Source: Dichetophora obliterata (lineage: Eukaryota > Arthropoda > Insecta > Diptera > Sciomyzidae). Taken from it: 64,000 nt of DNA. Position 1 is the first letter of the stretch. Each line of letters starts with the position of its first letter. A program made the position numbers and the translations under genes. The notes beneath the pieces are model-generated. The model did no database searches. It saw only the letters and a list, made by a program, of their open reading frames with translations, and was not told the origin of the DNA. The stretch covers positions 8,762,001 to 8,826,000 of the forward strand of contig OY986436.1 of the NCBI GenBank assembly GCA_963920525.1, read 5' to 3'. Shown here piece by piece: positions 54,290-64,000 of this stretch.

Positions 54290-55460
54290 GAAACGACGCA
54301 TCTATTTTTTTGTCTCTTGGTATAATTAAGCCAAACTTGGAATATATTATTTATTATATTCCATAAATCATTTAAACTATTTTTTTCAAAATCCATGTTG
54401 TTTTTATTACTAAAATTTGATTTAAATTTAAGAAATATACGATTATGGCTTGACTTGTGCATTTCAAAATGCTCTAACTTTCGTGTGTCTTGCAATAATT
54501 CAGGTAACTTAAAAATATGTTTTCTATAATATTCAATTAATAATTTTAACAACTTTTTTCTATTTTGGCTTTCAAAAATCTGTAACTTTTTTGTTTCTTG
54601 AAATATTTAAGTCCAGTTCTTTGATATTCAATTAATCACTTAAACTTCTTTTTCCCCAAATCTATTTTATTTTTTAGTATCAATTTTTTTTCAAGTTAAA
54701 AAAACGATTTTGCGTTTCAAAATAGTGTAACTTTTTGTCTCTTGCAATAATGAAGCCAAATTTAAAAATATTTTCTATGATGTTCAATAAATCATTTAAG
54801 CTACTTTTTTCAAAATCTGTTTTAGTTTTTAGTACCAAAATTTTGTTTTAAATTTAAAAAAATACCATTTTGGCTTTAAAAAATCTGTAACTTTTTGTTT
54901 CTTGAAATATTTAAGTTCAATTTGGAATGTATTTTAAATGATATTCATTTAATCGTTAGAATTACTTTTTTTCAAAATCCAATTTAGTTTTTAGTACTAA
55001 TTTTTGTTTTTAAATTAAAAAAATACGATTTTGCGTTTCAAAATAGGGTAACTTTTTTGTCTCTTGCAATAATGAAGCCAAATTTAAAATATATTTTCTA
55101 TGATATTCAATAAACTTTTTAAATTACTTTTTTTCAAAATTCTTTTTAGTTTTAAGTACCAAAATTTTGTTTTTAATTTATAAAAATACGATTTTGGCTT
55201 TAAGAAATCTGTAACTTTTTGTTTCTTGAAATATTTAAGCCCAATTTGGAATAAAAATTCTTCGATATTCAATAAATAGTTTAAGTTATCTTAAACCAAA
55301 ATCGATTTAAGTTTTAAGCAATAAATTTTTTCAAGCTAAAAACATACGATTTTGCTTTTCAAAATTGTGTAGCTTTTGTGTCTGTTGCAATAGTAAAGTC
55401 AAATTTAAAATATATTTCCTATGATATTCAATAAATCATTCAAACTTCTGTTTTTTAAAA
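54290..55460. repeat. satellite-like tandem array, about 160-bp unit in alternating pairs
   Basis: CTGTAACTTTTTGTTTCTTG-type and GTGTAACTTTTTGTCTCTTG-type blocks alternate at about 54,583, 54,725, 54,888, 55,047, 55,209 and 55,366, with weaker copies at about 54,310 and 54,470: roughly eight units of 140-163 bp. A-type units go on AATATTTAAG..CAATTTGGAAT; B-type go on CAATAATGAAGCCAAATTTA. The dimer period is about 322 bp. Lys/Asn/Phe-rich minus-strand frames (54,232-54,552, 55,084-55,272) are translations of the repeat. Confidence 0.85.
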
Positions 55461-55776
55461 AGCCATAATTTTTTTTATTACAAGCTTGTTTGTAAGAATA
55501 ATCTTATTCTTACAAACTGACAGACATTTTTGTAATGTTTGAAATCTTAAAAAATAAAATCTTAAATCTGAAATTTAAATTTGAAGTAAAGAATTTTGTG
55601 TAAAGTGTTTTGTTGTATACGGTAAAAGTGGGGCACCACATGCGTGAGATAATGGGGCAGACTCTGTACTCTACATATGTAACTATTTTGTATTTGTATT
55701 TGTATTTGGGTTATATTTTTTGCAAATAAGATTAAATCTTTTGAATGCCATATAGATGACGGAAATAACAACATTA

Positions 55777-56402
55777 TCTATATATATAAAATGGAATGTG
55801 TGTTTGTTTATTTGTTTGTTTGTTTGTTCCTTATAGGATAACAAACCTCTGAACCGATCTTCCTGAAATTTTCACAGCATTTAACTGGGACTCTGGCATG
55901 ATTAATAGGGTACTTTTTTCGACCTCGCCCACTTTTACGCCCACTTTTTAAAAATTATGTAATTGCTCCCATATAGTTTTTAACAGATTTACTTCAAATT
56001 GTATACACATTATACTCCAGGTGAGGTAGAAATAAACAGTTCTTACGCCACGCCCCCTTTCACGCTCCTTTTCACGCAAATTTAAGTTTCAAACTTTTTG
56101 TTCTCTGTACAAATTTGGTCCTTCCAACGGACTATTTTTTATTTGGTAGTATATTGCTCCTAATACTGTTAACGTCGCCATATTACTATGAACCACGCCC
56201 ACTTCACCGCCCCCTTTTTTAATTCAGATACTTACTTATACCACTAACAATGTTCGCTTTACAAAATACTTTTTTTGTAATATGTATTTACCTAAAGTTT
56301 TATATACTTTTTATCTACAGGTAAGGTAGCTATAGATTTTTTTGTTACCAAATCCACCTTTGTCGCCCCATTTTACTTTAATTATAATTTATCTGCTTTC
56401 AA
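55777..56402 (+). mobile_element. Helitron-like 5' head, truncated copy
   Basis: TCTATATATATAAAATGGAA after an A, followed by TGTTTGTTTGTTTGTTCC, ATAGGATAACAAACCTCTGA, ACCGATCTTCCTGAAATTTTC and CGCCCACTTT-rich sequence, is the same head as at 56,403. No CTAG end appears before the next head begins, so it is probably one copy interrupted or replaced by the next. Confidence 0.55.
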
Positions 56403-56589
56403 TCTATATATATAAAAATGAATGTCTGTCTGTCTGTTTGTTTGTTTGTTTGTGCTTTATAGAAGGCCAAACCCTTGGACCGATCTTCCTGAAACTTTCA
56501 CAGCATTTTACTATGACTCTGGAAAGAATAATAGGCTATATGAAGTTTTTATTGGACAAAGGGGCGTGGCACTGCCCATATAACCCAAA

Positions 56590-57260
56590 AATTTAAATCG
56601 CCATATTTTGGGCATTTTTTGACCTACGTTGATGCTATTTGGTAAATATGGTATTGGCATAATTAGGAATACGTACCAGGAGAAAAGTGGGTGGGACCAC
56701 GCCCTTTTTAGGAAAATTAAAAATCGAAATATAGTCTTAACTACTGGACCGATTGTCATTAAATTTAAACAATAGGATATTCTTAAGAAATAATAAATTC
56801 TTGACTATATAAAGTTGTTGGTGGACGAAGGGGCGTGGCCTCGCCCATATAACCCAAAATTTAAAATCGTCAAATCTTGGGCATTTTTTGACCTACGTTG
56901 ATGCTATTTGGTAAATATGGTATTGGCATAATTAGGAATACGTACCAGGAGAAAAGTGGGTGGGACCACGCCCCTTTTTAGGAAAATGAAAAATCGCAAT
57001 ATAGTCTTAACTACTGGACCGATTGTCATTAAATTTAAACAATAGGATATTCTTAAGAAATAATAAATTCTTGACTATATAAAGTTGTTAGTGGACGAAG
57101 GGGCGTGGCCTCGCCCATATAACCCAAAATTTAAAATCGTCATATCTTGGGCATTTTTTGACCAACGGCGGCAATATTTGCGATATATGGTATTGGCATG
57201 AATAGAAATACGTACCAAAAGAAAAGTGGGCGGAGCACGCCCCTTTGTTTGCGATATATT
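56590..57260 (+). repeat. 269-bp tandem repeat inside the Helitron-like element
   Basis: GGGCATTTTTTGACCTACGT begins at 56,611 and 56,880, and with variants at 57,150. The first two units are almost identical (for example GATGCTATTTGGTAAATATGG and AACAATAGGATATTCTTAAG in both), which indicates recent tandem growth. Confidence 0.9.
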
Positions 57261-57417
57261 GGAGACTGGACCTGATAACCGATCTTAAATTTTCACAGCG
57301 TTCAGCTTTGACTCAGGAATACTTATTACATGATAATATTTTTCGACCATGCACTCTTCTGCACCTACTTTTTTACTACGTTTATTAACGGCTTTACCAC
57401 AAATTTAAAATACATAT

Positions 57418-57575
57418 TAATTAAAATAGTGGGGTAGCCCCATTCTCTTTCTTCCACCACTGTCTTCAAAACAGCTGATTTTATAATACGTGTTAATTAA
57501 AATAGAGAGTGGGGTAACCCCATTCTCATTCTCCCACAACTGACTGCGAAACAGCTGATTGTGTAATTGCTGCAT
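57418..57575. repeat. 77-bp direct repeat
   Basis: TTAATTAAAATAG..GTGGGG.A..CCCATTCTC...AACAGCTGATT occurs at 57,418 and again at about 57,493, two copies inside the 3' part of the Helitron-like element. Confidence 0.7.
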
Positions 57576-57689
57576 ATTGATTGGTCTAAAAATAAAAAGG
57601 GGGAGCAAATTTATATTTGTATATATAAAAATACTTTTAATTCTGTTTTATACGAAGGGGGTAGCGAAGCACACCGGGTTCAGCTAGTA

Positions 57690-59245
57690 TATTATAAAAC
57701 TAACTAAAACTAACATAAAAATTTATGTTGTACATGTTAAAAAGACAATATAGAATTTAAGAATAGATAACAATTAAAACTGTATAACATAATGTAAAGC
57801 ACTTCAAAGTTAATCAAGAGAATAAAGCAAAAGAATAGAAGTTAAAGGAGAGAAGCATAAAAAGAAATATTAGGTTTTTAAGAAAAGTGTTCAAAAACTA
57901 AATGCTTAAAGGTATTTCTATTAGTAATATTTTTTATATTTGTGGGTAAAGAATTCCACGATCTGATTGCGCTTGCAAAAAACAATGTACTCCAGTATAT
58001 TGAGTTGATGAAATTATATCTGGGAATTAAAATGTTCATGCCTCTGCTAGATCTACAAAAAGATAGTTTTTCGGACAAGTAGCTAGGGCTCTGTGTGATA
58101 ATTATTCTATGCAGGAACACACAGCTTCTTGCTTCGAGATGATTTAATAGGCCTCTTCTAAGTAATTGTTTCGAAAACATAGTTACATGGTCATATTTCC
58201 ATAGGCCATAAACGTAGCGAGCAGCATTGTTAAAGGCAACTAAAAGCTTATGAGCCGATCGCGAATCAGGCTTGCAATATACTGCTTCCGAATAAGTAAT
58301 TAAAGGTTACAAGAGCTGCAATATCAATTTTCGTCTAATTTCTACGTTCACAAAACTTTCAGTTATTCGCATGCTTCGCAGGCCAAAATAAACTTTTTTA
58401 ACACAAAATTTAATATGATCCTCGCATGACAGAGTTGAATTTATTATATAACCGAGGCTAGTTACTTTGCTAACCAAATTGAGCTTCACGTTGTTGAGAA
58501 GAATTGAAGGCAAATCTTGAACAAAAAGCATCTTTTTCATGATTGGTAAAACATGTGATTTTAAAGGGTTTAACATGAGCAGATTAATCTTTGCCCATTC
58601 AGCTATTATGTTTAAGTCCTCATTAACTCTGGCACAGAGATCCTTTATCAGACCGATTGGCCTGGACATATAAAACTGGAGGTCATCAGCGTAAGCGTGC
58701 ATTTTAACGTGCTGACACCTGGTGAAGATGTCATTGGAAAACATTGTAAATAACAATGGGCCAAGAACTGAGCCTTGCGGCTCTCCACTACCTATAGTTT
58801 TAAGCTCTGAAAAATTTGACCCAGATTTAACCTTTTGTGATCTACCAACCAGATTGTTATTTATTAAACGAACAGTAGCCGCAGAAAAGCTAAAACTTTG
58901 CAAAAATTTTCTACATAGTATTGAATGGGATACTATATCAAAAGCTTTTGTAAAGTCTAGCAAACAAAGTAATGTGATGTGACCCATATCATACGGAACT
59001 CTGATATCATCAAGTATTTTGACCTTTGCAGTCGAACAGCTGTGACCAGGCCGAAAGCCAAACTGGAGATTAGACATTAGTCCAGAAGTGCGTACATGAT
59101 TAGAAATCTGCTCGGCCACTGACTCACAAGCTTAAGACAAACAAGATTAGACAATCAGACTTATTGGTCGAAAGTCACATGGTTGGCAAGCGAATGATTT
59201 TTTTGCAATTGGAATCATAATTGCTACTTTCCAAATTTCAGGGTA
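57690..59245 (-). pseudogene. non-LTR reverse transcriptase relic (family C)
   Basis: The minus strand reads YPEIWKVAIMIPIAKKS, CDFRPISLIV, then 59,119-58,307 open: LQFGFRPGHSCSTAKVKILD, LLCLLDFTKAFDIVSHSILC, SGEPQGSVLGPLLFTMFSND and HAYADDLQFYMS (catalytic YADD present; the usual GVPQGS reads GEPQGS). It continues LLMLNPLKSHV, TSLGYIINSTLSCEDHIKF and VYFGLRSMR. After a break near 58,307-58,180 comes the C-terminal block SAIRSWNSLPTNIKN. 5' truncated at about 59,245. It lies directly next to the CTAG end of the Helitron-like element. Similar C-terminal debris lies at 30,955-31,330. Confidence 0.85.
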
Positions 59246-59249
59246 GTAT

Positions 59250-62200
59250 TAAGAAATGAAGCAATAATTTATTATATGGCGAAAACAACACATCGACACA
59301 AAAATCGTATTTGTTAAAGAATTCTGATACAAATCAGAAAACACTTGCTACAGAATAATACGATGCAAGACAAAAGCATGGGATCCATAAAAAAAAATTA
59401 AAGAAGTAGTTGAATTGTGCAAAGTTACCATAAAAACCCCAAAAACACAAGTTCATATTATGTGATTAGATAGAAGGGGCACCAAGGTCCCTTTTTGCAT
59501 TCCTACGCCACTGGTTTCTTCTAGACAAACATGTATTTGAGAAACCTGCAGTTTTTAACGGAAATATCGATTGCTACTGCATAAACAGAGTTTAATAGAA
59601 GAAAAAAAAATTATAAAGTTTATGATATATTTTTTGATATGTTATGAAAATTTAAATTTCTCAAAAAGGGCAAAATTTAAACAATTTATTTTTTTTTTTG
59701 GTCTAGTTATCAATACACTAAGGAACCAAATACACTATAAAAGAAAGCAGCGCAACACAGCGCAACTCTTTAAACCTTAATCAAAGATGAAAAAAAAAAG
59801 TAAAAAACCGGTTGATAAAATATATGAAATTTATTATATAAAACTGTTTTTTGTTTTTTTATTTTTATTTTTCAAAAAGCTAAAGCAATAAGCTTTCTAA
59901 CGGTATATGATACTTGTATGATCAATTTAAAAATATTGGAAATAAATTCGATTAAAAATGTTCTTCTTTTGCTGCTTATATAGGACTGTGTCTTGAAAAC
60001 ACTTTAGCAAGCCATATAACTGAATCGTGTCCATTATTTTTATACAATTTTTTTATAATACAAAATTTGAACTATTCTTAGATTATTTTCATAATGATAC
60101 AGGCTGCAAGAGTAATTTTTAAAAAATCATTTATGAGACGCAAACGTCCATTTGGGCCCACTGAGTGACGCTCCGCTCTTTTAATATTAATTATAACTAA
60201 CGCAAAAGGTTGTTGGCTGGGCGAATAAAGAAATATGAAAAAACTTTCAATAAAATTTACAAAAATAAGCCCCAAAAAGAACACTAAAAAATAGCCTAAA
60301 AATTTAATCAGTTTTATTTTCAACATCCTGAAAGGGTTCTGAAGACGCGTAGAACAGCTTACTTTCGTTATTTATTTTATTATTTATTTTACACCGACAA
60401 TTAAAAAAAAAACAATTTTTTTAGCATCATCATCATTGACGAAAACTTTAATAAAGTCGTAAAGTATCCTTGAAATTTAACAATTACAATAAACACCCCG
60501 CTTTCCACATCAAGTCTATGCGCTGCTCATCACTTGTTTGGCCTTTTTTAACATTTTCAACAATTTCTGTGCGAATGAAATTTTTAATGAAGCTGCAAAT
60601 ATAAAGAAATAGGTGAAAGGTGGAAGGGGGGTGGGAAGGGGGACTAGGGATAAAAGACATGAAATAAGCAGCTACATCTAGACATGAAGCTGTCCTGCGT
60701 CTTTGCCCTGCTAGGCAACAGAAATTTCAACATTGCTGTTACCAACAAAAACACTAACAAATGCAATAATATAACAAAAACAACAAGACTTACAACAGCA
60801 TGAAAACTAAATTAAGTCTCGAACTTAAGTTTGCCAATTAGTTGGCGAAATAAAGTTTTTCTTATGCGATTTTTTTGCTTTTCTACTCTTTTGCCCACTT
60901 TTTGTTGTCTTGCTTTGTAATTGTAATTTTGCTCATTCAACTACTACTTCACATTCTTCTTTTGTTACTTATTCGTCTTCTTCTTCTTCTACATCTTCTT
61001 TTGGCGCACTAAGTTTTGTGCAGTTTTATATCCTTTTGATGCTGCTTTTCAGCTGGCTTTGCTGAATAATAAATTTTCTTAGTTTTCTTGGATTCGACAG
61101 CGCAATGAATAAGGCAGCAGCAACAACAACAACAACAACAGTAACAGCAACATAAAATAAGAGCAATAACAACAAAGTACATTTGTCTTCTTTGCTGATA
61201 GGGCTACAAAATAATTTCATTTGACACTTGCTTGAAAGTCGGAAATGGACTAATTTTTGTTTGATATTTTTTTATCTGCTTTTGTTTTATGGCAGAGTAG
61301 ATTGGGGAAATTTATTGTAATAAGGTGAATATAACGGTAATTTAGTAATGTTATTTCTTAATTATTAATGTGTTTTTCTACTCAGAAGATATAAAGTAGT
61401 TAACTTTGGAATTCAACAAATATGTAAACTCTGACTGAAGAAGATAGGGAGAATCAAAGGATATAAGAACATAGCAACTAAAATATTTAAAAAAAGCTTT
61501 GATGATGAGAAAGTTGTAATGCCTTTTTAATTGGTTATAAAAAAAAGTAATTGTTTTAGGATCACAAAAGTTATTTAAGGTACTATTACAGTGTGTAAAA
61601 AATTAAAAATCAATTTTTGTTTTTCTTTAGAATATGGTCTTAAGAATACGTTTACAAAATTTTAGAAAAAAATATCGAATAAAAAAAGTTCTAACATTAT
61701 GTTCGTATGTCGCGTGATATTCATGAACCTTTAAATCTTTAATCGCACTTACTCGAAACAAGGTTTTTCGAATCGGCTTCTAAGATCGGCTTCTTGATTC
61801 ATTGTGATCCTCTAGTCTCTGTTGTGATCCTTATAGACTAGGCCTACAAAAAGCCAAAAAATTTGTATTTTTTTTTTGTATGGCTGAAAGTTTCGGCAAG
61901 AAAGGGGTTTTTTGTACATTTTCTTTTTCAAAGCATGCCATTTTTTATTTTTTATTTTTTTTTTATTTGCGTAGGTTGAGTGCTCAATTACAACCCTTAA
62001 CTCAAGAATACACTTTGATTTTTTACTTTCAGACGCTTTGTAAATGCTGAAGACGAGAAGCCAATTGCAAAAATTTTTTAAACACGTTAACTTCAATGCC
62101 CTGTTGAAAATTAACAAAAACTATAAAGACAAAATAAAAATGTTTTTATTTCCTCATGAATATTTCATTACGTAAAAAATTTGAATCATTAAAATGAATA

Positions 62201-62760
62201 ATACTAGGTAAAAAATTTAATAAAAAAAGGTGTTTTTTATAGCTTTACAAGAGTACCTTAAATCCGTTAATTGATAAAACTTTATGGAAAATGTTGCCTA
62301 TAACCAGAGCGGATATTTATATGCACAAAAACCAGCAAATATGCGCATACAATATGCCTAAAAAATCACAAAATATGTTTTATAAAAAAACAAATATGCA
62401 AAAAAAAATTATAAATAAAACACAAAAATCTTGTTTTAACCTTACGTAGATAACGTTGTTTTTTTTTAACTGAAAATATAACGATACGTCTGAACGTCGT
62501 ATTTAAGGACTTTAAAGGATATGAAAAGGAAGATATTGATATTTATTTTAGTGAGATCATTTATTTCATTTTCTTTTATATTATTAAAGCATTTTTTTAA
62601 AGTAAAATTAAAATAAAAAATAAAATCAAAATTCAAATTTCATTTGGCTTAAAAAAGTATCACAAAACAAAATGTAAAACGTAAATGTAATGTCTCGCAG
62701 ACGTACTTTATCTAACTAGGGCTATACGCAATTTTATTTTATTGTGCGTATTCAGTCTTA
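59250..62760. other. 3.5-kb gene-free stretch
   Basis: I see no coding region. Notable only are a TTC run near 60,978, a CAA/CAG microsatellite at about 61,114-61,150, and A/T runs. Small open frames (59,571-59,780, 60,078-60,326, 61,026-61,220, 61,812-62,117) have no domain and biased A/T composition. Confidence 0.5.
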
Positions 62761-62762
62761 GG

Positions 62763-64000
62763 TTAGTCTTCAATTTCATTATTTGCACATATTATAAGAT
62801 GGTGCTTTAGATTTTCAAAAGTGAACGATCTTCGCTTCTGAGTATAAATATTTCCGTACAAAGAAAAACTGCGCTCGACATCAGATGAGGTTGTTGGGCA
62901 AAAGGCAAATCTTTGCATCATATCTGGCGAAAGTTTTTGAACGTATGGCTCCGTAGCTTCTTCGCCCTTATAAAAAATATTGTATGTCCAATATACTTTT
63001 AAAACCTTTGTTTCGGTTTAAAATTCTTTCAAACTTTTCATAAAAAAATTTGTTTTCCAAACGATTTAAATTTTGACGTATTTCTTCGATTACTTCAACG
63101 GCACCTTTAAGCCCTAAGTTTGGTGATTGGAGTTTTTTTATTCCAATTGTAAAGCTCGAGAAATTTGTTTTTATAAAAACAAGTTCACTTTTAATTACTG
63201 TTTTTGCAAATTGCTGTTTTGAAGTACAGATTGCCTGCGCATCGTCATTTTCAAAGGTTTCGATAATATTTTTAACCGCGTCGAAATTACTACAATAGTA
63301 TTGGGCTGCATTCAGCCATGAACCCCATCGCGTAATGCAAGGCTCAGGTGGTAAGCCTACTCCCGGCAAAGCACGTTTGAATTCCCGGCGGCGTGCGGGA
63401 GCCTAAAAAATTATTCAAAAGTTATAAGGAGCAGATTAATATTTAAAATATAATCAAACCTTTACAAAAACGGCTTTTGTGGATGATATCGAACAATTAA
63501 CATCCGTAAATTTTGACCTAACGAATTCGGCTAGTCGGTGGAGGCCATGCGCAAAACATGTTAAGTGTAGCATGTTTGGGTACAACACTTTTAAAGCGTC
63601 AGCAGCAGCTATCATGTACGCAGCGGCATCCGTCGTTAAAAGGAGAACTTTGGCATACTGAATTCCTTAAAGCTGAAAGATTAAGTAATTAATAGAAATT
63701 AAGATAAATTATTAATTTTTACTTTACCTTTAGGCCAGAGTAGCGATAGTGAATCGTTCACAAAAGTAGCCATTGTGTTGGAATTTGCTGCATCTACTTC
63801 TGCAACGTTGAACAGGTAGCTTTTGCCTTGCTCTTCCGAATCTTTATCACCACTTAAAATGCCAAAAATGAAGTTTACAATCAATCTTTGATCGGGATCG
63901 ATTGTTTCGTTAATTGAGATCCATATATACCTGTTTTCCGCCTTCGCTCTCAAAGCATTTATGCACTTGTTGTACAAAACAGGCACGCAATGTTGCCGAA
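62763..64000 (-). CDS. hAT-related protein of the CGGBP1-like type, C-terminal part, two small introns
   Basis: The gene enters from the right edge on the minus strand. Exon pieces: 64,000-63,728 (VLYNKCINALRAKAENRYIW, ISINETIDPDQRLIVNFIFG, NSNTMATFVNDSLSLLWPKG), 63,665-63,460 (IQYAKVLLLTTDAAAYMIAA, LHLTCFAHGLHRLAEFVRSK), 63,402-62,968 (CITRWGSWLNAAQYYCSNFD). Introns of 62 bp (63,666-63,727) and 57 bp (63,403-63,459) have GT-AG ends and restore the family reading. An apparent stop at 62,968 sits in a T6 run; the next frame continues GEEATEPYVQKLSPDMMQRF and SSDVERSFSLYGNIYTQKRR SFTFENLK to a stop at 62,763, the hAT C-terminal dimerisation block. So either one indel truncates it or splicing differs. 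D (INETID), D (TTDAA) and C/H (CFAH) positions resemble the hAT core. It may be a transposon or a domesticated gene. Confidence 0.75.

Larger units (their letters stand above)
56403..57687 (+). mobile_element. Helitron-like non-autonomous element, 1,285 bp
   Basis: It begins A|TCTATATATATAAAAATGAATG and ends GGGTTCAGCTAG|T: a 5' TC, a 3' CTAG and insertion between A and T without duplication, as for Helitrons. The head carries TGTCTGTCTGTTTGTTTGTT and GACCGATCTTCCTGAAACTTTC. The body contains GGGGCGTGGC and GGGACCACGCCC blocks in direct repeats of 269-270 bp (first-to-third anchors 56,612, 56,881, 57,151). I did not see a strong 3' hairpin. No protein is encoded; mobilisation would need another element's Rep-helicase. 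Confidence 0.6.

Noticed and set aside
54232..55272. Lys/Asn/Phe-rich minus-strand frames
   Set aside because: They follow the approximately 160-bp satellite monomers and repeat the same residues in each unit.
56342..56759. Small frames over the Helitron-like element
   Set aside because: Both strands open, no domain; sequence is the known head and the 269-bp repeat.

Overview
The window is eukaryotic and AT-rich (long A/T runs, CA and CAA microsatellites, short GT-AG introns, almost no long open frames). Its repeat content (Jockey-, R1- and RTE-type non-LTR retrotransposons, Tc1, hAT, piggyBac and P-type DNA elements, Helitrons, and tRNA-like repeat heads) fits a large-genome brachyceran fly. 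A tephritid-like fruit fly is my best guess; it rests on general resemblance, not on a search. It is mostly non-genic, nested transposon sequence around one recognisable host exon.

Layout. 1-9.9 kb holds no gene that I can support, only small MITEs and short tandem duplications. 9.9-14.6 kb holds inverted copies of a tRNA-like repeat on either side of a 1,339-bp Tc1 element with one nonsense codon; next to it lies a cluster of a 14-bp palindrome (ACACCGNNCGGTGT) that was invaded by a 544-bp MITE with P-element-like ends. 15.21-23.77 kb is a single broken piggyBac-type element (TTAA, CCCTTATG ends). Its transposase relic is split by a truncated Jockey copy and by a two-ORF non-LTR element, and the latter's endonuclease is split in turn by a 1.93-kb element with an 8-bp hAT-style duplication, about 360-bp inverted repeats and an intact unfamiliar reading frame. 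25-34.5 kb holds a foldback cluster, fragments of four further non-LTR elements and a 508-bp higher-order tandem array.

35.5-48.1 kb is a minisatellite of a 14-bp unit (GAATGTCGACTGAC) cut by a 9.87-kb insertion (37,695-47,567) with ends CACAGGTCTGCAA and a TTA duplication. Inside the insertion are a decayed gene of an unnamed, apparently transposase-like family, an RTE retrotransposon with a perfect 13-bp target duplication, a long-arm inverted repeat, a hairpin MITE and a nearly intact Jockey-type element. This and the hAT-type element at 19.3 kb are the two best candidates for little-described mobile systems.

48,453-48,901 is the first coding exon of a host leucine-rich-repeat secreted or adhesion protein (signal-like start, cysteine-rich LRR N-cap, splice sites on both sides). 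The left part of the window may therefore be intron or upstream sequence of this gene, and the right part its first coding intron. 50.9-54.1 kb is a Helentron relic (PIF1-type helicase followed by an endonuclease) split by a well-preserved non-LTR reverse transcriptase. It is followed by an approximately 160-bp satellite, a Helitron-like element with 269-bp internal repeats, and another reverse transcriptase relic. 59.3-62.7 kb looks empty. The right edge (62,763-64,000, minus strand) carries the C-terminal two-thirds of a hAT-related protein of the CGGBP1-like type with two tiny introns.
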